Source of the DNA: Agarophyton chilense
Taxonomy: Eukaryota > Rhodophyta > Florideophyceae > Gracilariales > Gracilariaceae
Length of the DNA stretch: 64,000 bases
Reading direction: 5' to 3'
Assembly (NCBI GenBank): GCA_030374765.1
Contig: JARGXX010000105.1
Span: 1,178,001 to 1,242,000, forward strand
In this document: one piece after another, positions 1 to 10,783 of the stretch
Layout: every line of letters starts with the position of its first letter
Position numbering within the stretch: the stretch's first letter is position 1
The notes under the pieces: generated by a model
Told to the model about the DNA's origin: nothing
What the model saw: only the letters and a program-made list of their open reading frames with translations
Databases searched by the model: none
Position numbers and translations under genes: made by a program

Positions 1-1965
1 TTGCTCATCGAGGAGCTGAGTGCACGAGATTCGCTCGAGTTGAACCGAAGGGTCAGTGTCTGCTAATGCAAGGAACGGGTCTGCATCCGAATAATCATCA
101 AGGGTCTCTTGTTCCTCTTCTTCAAAAGATGGTGAATGGGTCTCCATGTAGAAGCAAGGTATCTCTTCATCGATTTCGCCTTGGGTTTCGCCCAGTGTTT
201 TGAGTCGCGAAAGCGCGTCAGCTTGGACATTGGCCAATCCCTTCTTATACTTGACTTCGAAGTCGAATTCAGAAAGGCGTAAGCGCCATCGTGTGAGACG
301 ACCAGCCAGGCCTGTAATGAACAGTAACCATCGTAGAGACGAATGATCCGTTTTGACGGTAAAACGTTCTCCTTGGAGATACGTTCACAATGTGGTTAGA
401 GCCCAAACCACTGCAAGGCATTCCTTTTCTGAAACTGAATACTTCTTCTCAGCTGCGTTCAGCGATCTTGACCAGTAACCAATGGGTTTGCGTTCACCAT
501 CAGGGTGTGTTTGAAAAAGGGCACACCCTACTTGGTACTCGCTAGAGTCGGTATCCACTGAGTATGGCAGGTTGGGGATGGGAAGCGCCAAGACTGGGGC
601 TGTAATAATCTTTGTCTTCAGCGTGTCGAACGCTTCCACTTCAGCTTGTCTGAATTGTTCCAGCTGTACTGGTTGTCCTTTACGCAGCTTTGCGTTGAGC
701 GGTGCCGCTATATGCGAGTATCGCGGCACGAATCGTCGGTAGACGTTGCACAAGCCGAGGAAAGAACGGAATTGCTTCTGTGTCGACGGAGGTTGTACTT
801 CGCGGAGAGCCGCTGTTTGTGCCTCTTGAATGGCAAGCTGCCCCGGCTTGATCACATGTCCTAAGTACCGGATGGTGCCAGCGAACCATTCGCATTTCTT
901 GAACTTCAAGGTAATACCAGCGCTCTGTAGTGCTTTGAGGATCTCCTCGACATGCCGTAAATGGCTTTCGACATCCTGGGAAAAGATGATCACATCGTCC
1001 AAATAGACTAAACAAGTCTTCTACATGTATCTTGAGAGCAAGATGTCCAGAGTACGCTGGAAAGTAGCCGGTGCATTCGTTAAGCCAAAGGGCATCCTTT
1101 TGAAACGGTAGAGACCGGCGTGACACGCCAATGCGGTTTTATCTTGTTCTTCTTCCGCTACAGGCACCTGCCAATAGCCAGAGTTGGCGTCCAGCGTGGT
1201 GAACACGTTCGCTTCTCCTAAACTGTCAATACATTCATCCATTCGACGCAACGGGTATGTATCTCGAACTGCAACAGCGTTCAGTTTTCGATAATCGATA
1301 CAGAATCGTAAAGAACCATCAGGTTTTGGAACCAGCACCACTGGTGAGGCTCAAGCAGATTGAGCTGCTTCGATTACTCCTTCTTCCAGCATTTTGCTGA
1401 CATTCTCCTGCTCGATTTGGCGAGTTCGCGGTCTCGCTCTGTAGGGTGGTTGGGAGATGGGTCGTGACCCTGGGACCAAATCAATGTGGTGTTCCGTAGT
1501 GGAGATCTCTCCTAGTTTTCCACTCCACATGGATGTATACTTCTTCAGCATAGACCTGATCTTCGTTCTGTAGTGTTCCGACACATGTGCTAAGTCTAGC
1601 TCATCGACCAGGCTCTCTGGATCCTTTGCCGTTTGCAATTGATCTCCAGACGGAGTTTACAGTTCTTCGTCTGTGTCACCGACGTGGGTTAATCCCAATA
1701 CTTCTGCAGTAGAAATATGAGTAGGGACCACCACTGTGAGATGAGGCAAAGCTGTTTCAACAACCTGATTCTTCGGTATCTGATAATCGTTATCGGTGAA
1801 GTTACTCACTAGTATCCAAAAGGGTTTACCAGGATCAACCTGAACAATGCCGTTAGCGACTAGCAATCCACGGGATTCGTACATCCGAGTATTCGGTTGA
1901 ATTACCACGAGTCCGTGTCGTTCTGTTCTTACTTGAACCCAAGTTTGGGTTTGCACCTTAAGCAT
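1..1965 (-). pseudogene. pol (linker, RT, RNase H) of the first Gypsy element
   Basis: One continuous frame holds the pro-RT linker (1965-1657), the pre-RT region (1638-1351), RT fingers and palm (FCIDYRKLN, TLDANSGYWQ, FGLTNAP, then YLDD) and RNase H (SVDTDSSEYQVG, ending WALTTL). After a TGA at 385-387 the frame continues with KTDHSSLRWL and VQADALSRL, the usual end of Gypsy RNase H, and stays open to position 1. Stops sit where Trp (SA*ASPVVLV, M*KTCLVYLDD) or Arg codons are expected. Integrase lies outside the window. Confidence 0.88.
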
Positions 1966-2007
1966 GGCACTCTTAATCCTTGGCGAGACACGTCCTCGGG
2001 ATTTCCC

Positions 2008-2634
2008 TTATTCAATAAATGGTGGAAGTGGAGGTGCTTTAGAGCAACGACGCATTGGCTTGCGAACAATTGGTACCATTGATCCATCATCTAGTTCCAC
2101 TACTTTTCTTCGCGGGTGAATGGCTTCGACAAACTTGTCGCAACAATCCCATCCCAGTACCACTGGTGCAGCTAACGTCTTACAGACGATGAAGTCGACT
2201 AGGACTAGAAAGAGTCCCAAACGCACCACGAGTCGAACTTTTCCCAGTGTCTTCACAGCATTTTTGTTGGCATCCCGGATGTCCGGTAAAGGACCGTATC
2301 GAATATGTTCTAAGTCAGCAGGAGCGAGCTCCGATTCCTGTATAAAGTTCGGACCAGCACCTGTGTCCAGGATAGTCAATCGACGAGATAACAGATTCCT
2401 GTCAGAGCCGATGTCGGCATAGACCTTATAGTTTCTTTTACACACTACCATGAGGTAACTTTCCCGTTTTGACGGGCAAGTACAACGTCTCCAAGGACGA
2501 TATACCTCACAGTCAAACTGTACTTGCTTTCCGTCCGGCGGATTGATTCCGTACAGCGGAAATTTCTGAGGCCTCAAGAGAATCTTGGGCTTCCATGCGC
2601 GGGAGCAGGGAGGCGAGCTCTCCCTGGTCAGCAC
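2008..2634 (-). pseudogene. retropepsin domain of the first Gypsy element
   Basis: The frame contains the aspartic protease motif LDTGAGPNFI and, further on, VVLGWDCCDKF, the second conserved strand of Gypsy proteases. It is in the same frame as the RT and RNase H segments downstream and in a different frame from gag, so translation would have needed a frameshift. A TAA at 2008-2010 ends the open stretch. The active-site triad DTG is intact, so the protease itself was lost only through the polyprotein stops. Confidence 0.8.
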
Positions 2635-2816
2635 TACAGGATCGACTAGTGCCGACCCCCTAGGGGCTCCCTCACTTAGTTTTCCGGTTGAACCGGCTTA
2701 TTCGCCTCAAAGGCGCCTCTTCCCACCGGGGTTCCGGGTTGTAACACTTCAGCATTCTGAGCAACCGGCTTGTCCGTCCGGCGCATTGGTGTCTGAGAAA
2801 ACCAACTTTTGGCTTT

Positions 2817-4913
2817 TCAATACATGCCCGCCGGTACGCTGCTCCTTTCCTCTTCTGAGAGTGCTTCATAATTCGTCATGATACGACTCGGATCCTTTGT
2901 AGGAAGCGTGCATTCTGCACTCAAATAGTGTTTTCCATAACATGAATAACATATCAAACCGTCACGACGGTTGGTCAACATAGGTTGTGAACGGTATGCC
3001 GTGCGAGTATCCACCCATCCGGGTTTCCCGTTCTTAAAACCTCCTTTTGGTGGCACTGTGTAGGGAAGGTACATAGGGCGACGGCCCTCCACAGCCATTA
3101 GGGCTTCCTCGTCCTGAGACTCCGAGTGTGGGAGATCCACTGTTGGTACAGAAGAGTCCGTATATTCCAATAAATGGACAGCCTCCTCCTGCGAGTCACT
3201 CCCTTTGAGTGCCAACGACGAATCTCGTGAGTGCACTGGAGATTCCAGGTGTGGCAGTTTGCTGCGCTGATTAACTCTGGCGGAGATCTTCTCCTTACCC
3301 ATTGAGGTTCCCAAAACCATTGAACGACGGGGGCTACCATGCGCTCTTGCTGCGTCTCCTTCAGCTTTCGTAAACTGAACTAACTCCAAAAAGGAGACTC
3401 TTCCATGCTTCTCTCGATATCGAGCTACCAACGACTTGATGCCCTGGTCCAGCCCGTCGATGCACAAGGTAATCTTGTCCTCCGTCGAATGGACGTTTCC
3501 ACAGCGGACTGAAGCTTTGTTAACCCTTGAGCTGTACTCAGCTTCGCCGTCCTCAGGCTTTTGGGTCACATCTCTTCTGTCCAGGATCGCCTGACGTATC
3601 GCGTTTGAAGTCGCGTAACTGCGCAGCAAATACTGCACCGCCTCTGGCCATGAGGTAACGCCGCCTTCATCGGCTGTCAATGATCCGCATACAGAACGAT
3701 ATTGCTCTAAAGCAAAACCCTTCAGGAAGTGTGGTAAAGACACAAATGCCTGTGGTTCACTCATCTCTAGAGTGTCTGCTTCGGCAACGAATCGAGTGAC
3801 AAACTCGATAACGAGAATGGGTGTTTTCCCATCAAATGCTAAATCATTAAGGCCGATCTTCAATCGTTTGATGTGATCCTTCACCTTCGCGGTTTCGCGT
3901 CCTGAGCGCTTCTTGCTCTTCACGTTCAGACGGTAGTACCTGTAATTAAGGACCTTCCGATAAAGCGGATTCGTCCACGGGAGCACCTTCAATCCTCTGC
4001 AAGGTGAACCTTTTTTTCTCAGTAACCACGAAGACGTGTTCTTCTTCCGAGATCGGGCCCTTCGATGACCATCATCACTGTCGTCGTCATCTGACGTATC
4101 TGAATCATCAGAATCATCAGTACTGGAACTGAAACCCTCCGTAATTGACTATTCATCACTCGAATCACGTGCGGACTTCCGCTTCTTACAACGTGACTTC
4201 GACTGCTTCGAACGAGCTTCCTTCAAAGGAGCTCCTTACTCTTCCAGCACGACTGGTTTAGCAGCAGTCTGCGCATGAACCTCCGCCTCCAGGCGTTCTA
4301 AACGAGGGTTAACTCGAGTGAGGACTTCCTCTATATCCACGTTTAAGCCGGGTAGTGCATCGGGCGTATTCCCGTACCTCTCCAGTAGATGGTTCAAATC
4401 CTCACGTAGTGTTTTCACTGATGCAGAGACCTGCTTCCCATCGTCTTAACGAACGAGTGCTTGATGCACACTGCCTAATTGTTCGACATCAGCGATAAGA
4501 GCCGCGATCTGCGATTCCAACGCAACCATGCGCACACGCGAAGCCCTTGACTCAGACTTGAGACGACGCACTTCCCTGCGGAAATCACCCTCTTCTTGAG
4601 GTCCGATGACCTCAGGGTTAACTACGGCTTCTGTGGTGGGCGTGACTGCCGCTGCCACAGGGGCCGGTACATCCAATAGATCTAGGTCATCATTCACCGA
4701 GCGTGAGCGCGACATCGCTTGACGATACAGCCGCTCTCCGGCTTCAACAGATGAGGCGAGCTTCGGTTTCGGGGGTGGTCCCGCAGGACCGGGGCGACCA
4801 GTACTCGACTGGCTTCGGGTCTTCGGCATCCTAGACCAAACCTGAGTCCAGGTGCGAACCAAATGGTGTCTTCGACTTCTCGACCACGTGTTCAACCACG
4901 ATGAATTCCGCAA
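2817..4913 (-). pseudogene. gag of the first Gypsy element, with in-frame stops
   Basis: Three open stretches (4913-4446, 4418-4236, 3992-2817) share one reading frame and are separated by stop codons. The likely start is a Met near 4829 (MPKTRSQSS). The N-terminal part has heptad-like stretches (residues such as LKSESRASRVRMVALESQ). The central part is a retrotransposon capsid-like region. Near the C terminus is a CCHC-like knuckle, CYSCYGKHYLSAEC, with spacing CX2CX3HX5C instead of the usual CX2CX4HX4C. It would form the virus-like particle core, but it cannot be translated in full. Confidence 0.8.
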
Positions 4914-5026
4914 TTGCCGGAGGTGGATTGATAAACCATAACTATAGTGATTCCACTTCTTCCAAGCATTGATATCGATTCCACGTTCTACGAACGAATT
5001 GTTCAGTGCAGCTGACCACAGTGGTT

Positions 5027-5042
5027 CTAAGTCGGGAGACCA
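5027..5042 (-). other. Primer-binding site of the first Gypsy element
   Basis: On the minus strand the site reads TGGTCTCCCGACTTAG, two bases inside the LTR. It starts with TGG, as expected for pairing with a tRNA CCA end. The implied primer 3' end, CGGGAGACCA, equals the 3' end of yeast tRNA-Tyr as I recall it, so tRNA-Tyr is the likely primer. The identical 16 bases occur at 8987-9002. Confidence 0.7.
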
Positions 5043-5044
5043 CT

Positions 5045-5560
5045 TGTAGTATCCGCTCTAACGGAGAGAGCAGACACCTGCGACAGCGTTCGGACTGCCG
5101 ATGGGTCACTTGCGGCGAAGGAAAAGGGGTGGTAGAGCTACAACACCAGCTAGCTGGAAGTGGGGTGTAAGGCCACTACTCGCCAACGAGGGTGAACAGT
5201 GCAACTGTAAAACGTTGATGGAACGTAGGTACGAGACGGATCGTGAAGTGGTTGGGGTCTGACTATCTATTATAGCTCGTCCGGATCTCCGGTGAAGGAA
5301 TCCTAAGCGAGGAACAGAATAGTCATGATGCCCATGTTGTCTCCTTTACTTGCAGTCGGCGCTCACCTCTGGTACACTATATACTGTTTGCCAGGGTGAG
5401 TGCCCAAATAATACGTAAATAATACCCAGTGGTCAGCCACTGAGCCAAACCACTGTATGGGTACGGTCCCTAATGGACGTCTAGCTACAAATGGTAGTAA
5501 AACCAGCCACGTGGATCGCCACTACATGCGCCGTTGCAAGCCAGTCCACTCGTGATACCA
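5045..5560 (-). repeat. 5' LTR of the first Gypsy element
   Basis: The segment begins TGTAG and ends in CA on the plus strand. It matches, with divergence, the isolated segment at 10312-10783; shared blocks include TGTAGTATCCGCTCT, TAGCTCGTCCGGAT, TGTTGTCTCCTTT and GCCACGTGG. It lies directly outside the primer-binding site. The outer end is placed at 5560 by alignment to the solo copy; an alternative end is near 5526 (CTACA). Confidence 0.75.
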
Positions 5561-5983
5561 CGTGCTCCAACAATGTACCCTGCCTCCTGGCATCCTACGC
5601 GGTGTGCCGTTTCATCTCACAAGTTTGATGACATCACTCACTTATGAGTTCCAACCGCGACTTTGCAAAAAACCAACATATCGGATTCCCCGACATAGTA
5701 GAACACTACACGATGCCTTATCGGTTAGCTTTGCTTCCAAGTTGGTATTTATCGATACCTTTGTGGTTGTGGACGTATTTGCGCACCCCCCTTCCTTATC
5801 GAAGGCGACCTCGCCGAGATCAGTGTGAGCTACGGTGAAGACACCTTGTGGTTGCGGTAGTGCGATGCCAACATTTGTATTTTTCGGCAACTTCACATCG
5901 TGACTGCTGAAGTTACCGAGACACACCGTAAAGGGTTCATTTGGCATGTTGTCGACAATCCCGTTGGCCATCAATGTGAGGTG

Positions 5984-6649
5984 TCAATGTGCTAACCTCA
6001 GATGGTTTTGTAGTATGACAAGCCCGGGGGTCGTACACGACACCGGTACCAATATTTGGTGCATTGGCGGGATATAAACCTGTTTGGTAATGCGCGCTTT
6101 GTTGGAGACCGTTTGGGTGGATATCTTCTTTTTTGGTTTGACGAACTCTCCCCGTTTGGTTTCCGTATTACCTAAAATGGCAATTCGTACTCCGTGACGT
6201 GGGGCGACGGTATGGGAACCGGGAAGGATTGCTTTGACATGTCTGTCGATGAAGTTCGTACCTAGTAGGCAGTCTGTTGGTAAACGGTCGACAACAAAGA
6301 ATTGCAGTCTTACCTTGAGAGGTCCGAGCTGCACCACAGTGGTGAGCATACCTCGAAGGTTTAATGGGCGCTCATTTGCATCCACCAGCGGGTTGTTGTC
6401 GGGAGGTCTGCTCAATTTCCGAAGTACCGCCTCATATATGACGCGGGAGTTCAGGACATTTGGGCCGGCCTCCGAATCCAACACGCCGGTGACCGGAACC
6501 GCAAGCCGATCGGAGAAACACAATGAAGCACGTACTTTATAGTTTTTGTACTTCATATGACAAACCGGACCTGGTTGTGACATGTTCTCTTCCACCTTCA
6601 AGGTTCTGGGTATCGATTGGCCTTCCACTTGCAGGTTGGCTTCGGCCAT
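5984..6649 (-). pseudogene. retropepsin of the second Gypsy element, active site lost
   Basis: The frame matches the protease of the first element in layout, including DCLLGTNFID as the second conserved strand. The catalytic motif reads LDSEAGPN instead of LDTGAGPN, so the Thr and Gly of the DTG triad are replaced and the enzyme should be inactive. The same frame continues into the pro-RT linker at 5974-5642 after a stop. Confidence 0.75.
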
Positions 6650-6762
6650 TAGGCCAACCGTTCGGTGTTTTCCTCCTGTATGGGAGGGGTTGAGTCCAAG
6701 TTTGGTGTTTCCTCGATGTTATTGACCTGTACCGGTGCACGGGGTTGGAACCTATTTGGTGC

Positions 6763-8760
6763 TTACGTTGAAGACACATAGAGGCGTTGGTGATTCTGCA
6801 TGCGAGCCTGAATCAGCTGCTCTCTCATCACTGGAGGTAAGTTAGCGCAATTGTTTGCCAAATAGTCTGTCGCGAGACAAAACCTACAAACGAGGCCTCC
6901 AGTTTGGGGGTCTTGCGTTACCATTGAAGGAGGCTTCGAAACCAGATTTGTAGGAGTAGTGGCATAGGATGTGGGTGGCGAGTTATGGGAGCTCGCTCCC
7001 GGCTTCCTATGTGAGCTCACCGAACTTGGCGGCGATTGTACCGAGTTTGGTGTACGCGTTGACGACCAAGTTTTTACCGTCGAAGGTTTCGGAAACCGCC
7101 CCTGGGTCGCTACCAAGTGGATAGAGGTCCCTGTAGGTACTTCGAGGTGCGAGCTACCCTATGAGGTTGTGGTATCTTCAATTTCCAAGACCGACCTTTT
7201 TGGTTTATCCTTCGAGGATGGAGGCACGGCTGGTCTCTTTCCCAACCGAAGGGTATCTCCAAGGCCCTGGGAGTATCGAGCCAGCCCATTGTATTCTATC
7301 TTCCGGTTAGTGGCCAGGTAGTTTCATACCTGGGAACGGATCGCTTTGTCGACATTGTCGGCAAATAGCGACTTTAACCTAGAGGTAGTGAACACATTAC
7401 CACAGCGGGTTGCCAGAGTCCACAGCACGAGCGAAAACTCAGATTCGGTTTGCCCAGACCTTTGATGGTAGGCGAGGACTTCCCAATAAGCCTCTTGGAT
7501 AACCTCATCAGTGGCGTATGTTTCCAAAAGGAAATTGACCACTTCTAGGTATGACTCCAACATCTCTGTGCCATCCTCATCCATGGCTAAGGTATTGCCA
7601 CGGAGCCTACCCTGCAGCAAGTAGTATGCTTGTCCTTTCAGATAAAACTGAAATAGCCACATAGCAGCGCCCTCAGAAACCCCATTTTGGTCACATGCAA
7701 GCTTGAACTTCTGTAGAAACTCAATCACCGCAATAGGATCCGTACCTATGAAGGTTGTGTCACCCATTTGGAAGCTGAGTTTCTTGTGGTTCTTAGTAAT
7801 CTTCTGAGCAACCTCTTGGGTGTATTCAGAAGACTTGTTGATCAACCGATAAGTCCTGTAATCAACCGCTTTGGTCAACATATCGTTCAACGGTTGGTGC
7901 ACCTCCAGGTCCATTTCGGTGTCCGACCCAGAGTTGGGCGACTCATTGTATCGCTTTTTACCCTTTCGGTTCTTGTTCGACGACTTCTTCGTCGACCTGT
8001 TCGGTTTCTTCTTCTTCTTAACTTTACGGTCATCATCCGACGAGGAACTCGTATCGGAACTGGAGTCTGAAGAGTCGGGGTCTGAATCATCCTCTCGATT
8101 CTTTCCCCTCTTCGTCCTCCGCTTCTTCTCTTTTCGGTTTCTTCGCCGCTCATCAAACGAGTCAGACGAATCGTCTTTGGGACCACCTCCATGGGTATCC
8201 TTTTGGACGAAACCAATAATTGGTGGCAGGTAAATTTCTTGAGGATCTACCCTCCCCGGGACCTCTTGACTGTGCCTTGGACCTTGTAGGTACTCACTAT
8301 CAGTATGTAAGTGTTTGGGACGGGTGGGATGACCCATTCGGAACCTTTGTGGTATGCGCTTTTCGATGATCACCTGTGTAGGTCGGTGTTCAGCGAATCC
8401 CTCGGAAACCCAAAGGTCCTGCACAGCTCGGTAAACATGCTCCCTAGCATCTGTAAAGAGATACTGTTTCACCATTTCAGGTATCCTGTCTGATAGCTCT
8501 TGAGCTGCTCGGTCAACCACGATACGGGTAAATGCATCGACGTCCATTGAGGGCGGAACCATCCGGGTATCCGACTTCTCCTTTACGGTTAATGCATCCT
8601 CGACTGCGAGGGTGACGAGCGCTTTCGTTCGCTCTTCGAGCTGAGGCCATAGCTCCTCCGCTGCAACCTCATTTGGTAATTCCCTTTGAGGTTCCGTTGC
8701 CATAGGCCGCGGACCATGTACCTTTACGGTTTTGTCCCGAGGGTGCCAGAGCAGCTCCAC
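6763..8760 (-). pseudogene. gag of the second Gypsy element
   Basis: Two stretches in one frame (8760-7324 and 7116-6763) are separated by a TGA at 7324-7326 and a second stop near 7158. The N-terminal half is acidic. The middle (about residues 200-275) is a long Ser/Asp/Lys/Arg-rich tract. A capsid-like region follows (FQMGDTTFIGTDPIAVIEF, WLFQFYLKGQAYYLLQG). The C-terminal knuckle is CRFCLATDYLANNC, in which the expected His is Asp, so zinc binding is doubtful. Overall length fits a Gypsy gag of this type. Confidence 0.8.
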
Positions 8761-8986
8761 GGGGTTTTCCAGAATCGGTTGAGCCGATGGGACTCCTTTA
8801 AGACCTTATGGCTTGGCGGGGCGCTCTCACCACGCGTATTCCTTTGAGGTCGTTCCATTTGTGACCAATAGTGGTATCCTGTATTGCTTTGCGGGATTTC
8901 CTGAAACCAAATAGGTGTACGAGCGTCCAATCCTTCTCGTAATCTCGTGTGAACCGTGAAGGTACGACGAAACCTAAACCTACTTT

Positions 8987-9002
8987 CTAAGTCGGGAGAC
9001 CA
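8987..9002 (-). other. Primer-binding site of the second Gypsy element
   Basis: The 16 bases are identical to those at 5027-5042 and read TGGTCTCCCGACTTAG on the minus strand. They imply the same primer tRNA, probably tRNA-Tyr. Confidence 0.7.
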
Positions 9003-9005
9003 AAA

Positions 9006-9639
9006 TGTCGTACAATCACCTCTGGGGTATGCTACTGTCTTGTCTCGGGAGCGTGGTGACGCTCAACCGTAGGGAGTGTGGTGGCGCTCGACCTTAGAAG
9101 GTAGGCGTAGTAAACCTCGATGGTAACAGGGCACCGTGAAAACCCGCAGGGGCAAACGGCGGGGCAACTAGCCTATCCCGTGTAGGTGAACGATGGTAGG
9201 CGTCGACGTGTGGGAAAGCCTGTGTGGTAGTTGAGAAACAATGAACCAAAAGGTATAGTAGTGACCTAATTGATACCTGTCTCTATCAGATAAGGATGGG
9301 GGACGTGCAGTTCCTTATATGCAGTGACCTGCACTCTCCAGATCACCCGGGAGGTGCCAGAAAGGCACGGTCTCGGACCTAGTGTCAGAGACCTGGCCAG
9401 CACTGGCTACAGTGCCAGGTGGCCACTCCACTACTGTACTAAAATAGATATAAGTACTATTAAAAGTACTAACAATTACTCAACCAGAAGGTACATGTCA
9501 ACACTACACGTGGCTGATAATACCTAGATGGTAGCTCGCCCGGAGCTGCATGGCCGATGATCCCTCGCATCCATCACCTACAAGGTCAGTGTAGTATTCT
9601 GACAACCTCAATGGTCAGCCCTTCTGCCACTATACGACA
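9006..9639 (-). repeat. 5' LTR of the second Gypsy element
   Basis: The 634-bp segment starts TGTCGTA and ends TACGACA, a perfect 7-bp terminal inverted repeat containing the canonical TG...CA ends. It lies three bases outside the primer-binding site. It contains no open frame of note. Its sequence is not similar to the LTR of the first element although the two share a primer-binding site. Confidence 0.8.
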
Positions 9640-10311
9640 CGGAGCTCTATAATTTATATCATAAAAATATAACGCCGGAAGTAGTCATTACTTGAAGTAA
9701 TGAAACAGATAAATTAACAAATTCTCTAGATGACGAAGGAGAGCTTGATAAGGCGTGGGAGTCGAGTATGGTTTTGCATTGGTTCATGAAATCTGCACTG
9801 GAAAATGAAGCGTTGTAGAAAGATCTCATCAAGCGTCTAGTACAGCAATAGTCATTTTCTATCATCTGCAGAACAATTTAAAAAGTAAAGAGAACCTCAT
9901 AGAAGCATATTTATTTTACAAAGAGCCCCGACACACTTTGACTTTTCCGCGGACACTAAGATCTTTTAACGGCTCTTTCAACAATAGCAGGAAAGAGTTA
10001 TATCAACACCAAGGTCATTGAGTTAGTCTTTTTTCTAAAGTTCATAATCTTCATTAGGCTAAGAGCCCTTCAATAGCTGTAAATTGCTCCTAATGCTGCC
10101 TTTCATATTGGTCTTTGATATGTACTCTTCTGGTGTGGCCAAATTGTCGAATTCGCCTCTTATGATTCGTTTTAGTACCGCTTCTCTTTCATGGCTTCAT
10201 TTCTATTGCGCTTCAAGTAACCTCAGATCAAGGTCGTTTTGCATCTGAATCTGGCTCATTCTCACAAAACTCTTCATGAACCGATTGGTATTATAAATCT
10301 CTACATGAATG
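9640..10311. other. Intergenic spacer
   Basis: This AT-rich stretch between the second Gypsy element and the solo LTR has only short open frames without recognisable motifs. I see no gene, tRNA or clear repeat. Confidence 0.5.
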
Positions 10312-10783
10312 TGTAGTATCCGCTCTGCGGAGAGAGCAGACACCTTCGAAAGTATTCGGGACTGCCGAATGAGTGCTTGCGGCTAAGGGGAAGGTGTGCT
10401 AGAGCACAACACTAGAGAGCTAGAATGAGGGTTGTAAGGCCCCACTCGCCAATGAGGGTGGTTGGTACTATGGAACAGATAAATAATTGTTGTAGCTCGT
10501 CCGGATATCTGGTTAGAGAATCCTGAACAAGAAACAAGATAGTATGTAAACCCGTTGTTGTCTCCTTTTATTTGAAATCGGAGCTCTTCCCTGTGCCTCA
10601 AGTACTGTGCACAGGGGAGAGCGACGCACATAATAATATCTAGATATAAACTTGGTTAGCCGATTAACCCCTCTACAGTACGGGATAACTGGCTCTAAAT
10701 ATGCTTACGCCTACGAAGGGTAGGCTTTGTTGCCACGTGGCTACCGTCTATATACGCTGTTGCCAATCCGGTGTTTCCCTACA
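10312..10783 (-). repeat. Solo LTR related to the first Gypsy element
   Basis: The segment starts TGTAGTATCCGCTCT and ends CCCTACA. It aligns along its length with the LTR at 5045-5560, including the GAGAGAGCAGACACC, AGCTCGTCCGGAT, GTTGTCTCC and GCCACGTGG blocks. No primer-binding site or coding region follows on either side, so it looks like the product of recombination between two LTRs. I could not find a matching target duplication, which suggests age or a small error in the ends. Confidence 0.7.

Larger units (their letters stand above)
1..5560 (-). mobile_element. Ty3/Gypsy-type LTR retrotransposon, decayed, left end outside the window
   Basis: Read on the minus strand, the order is LTR (5560-5045), primer-binding site, gag (about 4913-2817), retropepsin, reverse transcriptase and RNase H, running off the window start before any integrase. 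Gag lies in one frame and pro-pol in another. The pol frame carries stops at 2008-2010, 1657-1659, 1351-1353, 1021-1023 and 385-387, with no frameshift. The RT still has its YLDD catalytic motif and the protease still has LDTGAG. The gene order protease-RT-RNase H and the pre-RT motifs (KLGEI, PYRARP) identify the superfamily. The right edge abuts the pol of a second Gypsy element, so this copy probably inserted into it. Confidence 0.9.
5561..9639 (-). mobile_element. Second Ty3/Gypsy-type element, interrupted at its pol end
   Basis: Minus-strand order is LTR (9639-9006), primer-binding site, gag (8760-6763), protease (6649-5984) and pro-RT linker (5974-5642). It then stops at the LTR of the first element with no RT in the window. 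The linker block (VDNMPNEPFTV, VKLPKNTNVGIALPQ) aligns with the same block of the first element (VDPGKPFWI, YQIPKNQVVETALPH), so the two are relatives. Stops and a mutated protease show that it is dead. The rest of pol is expected to the left of the window if nesting is right. Confidence 0.85.
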
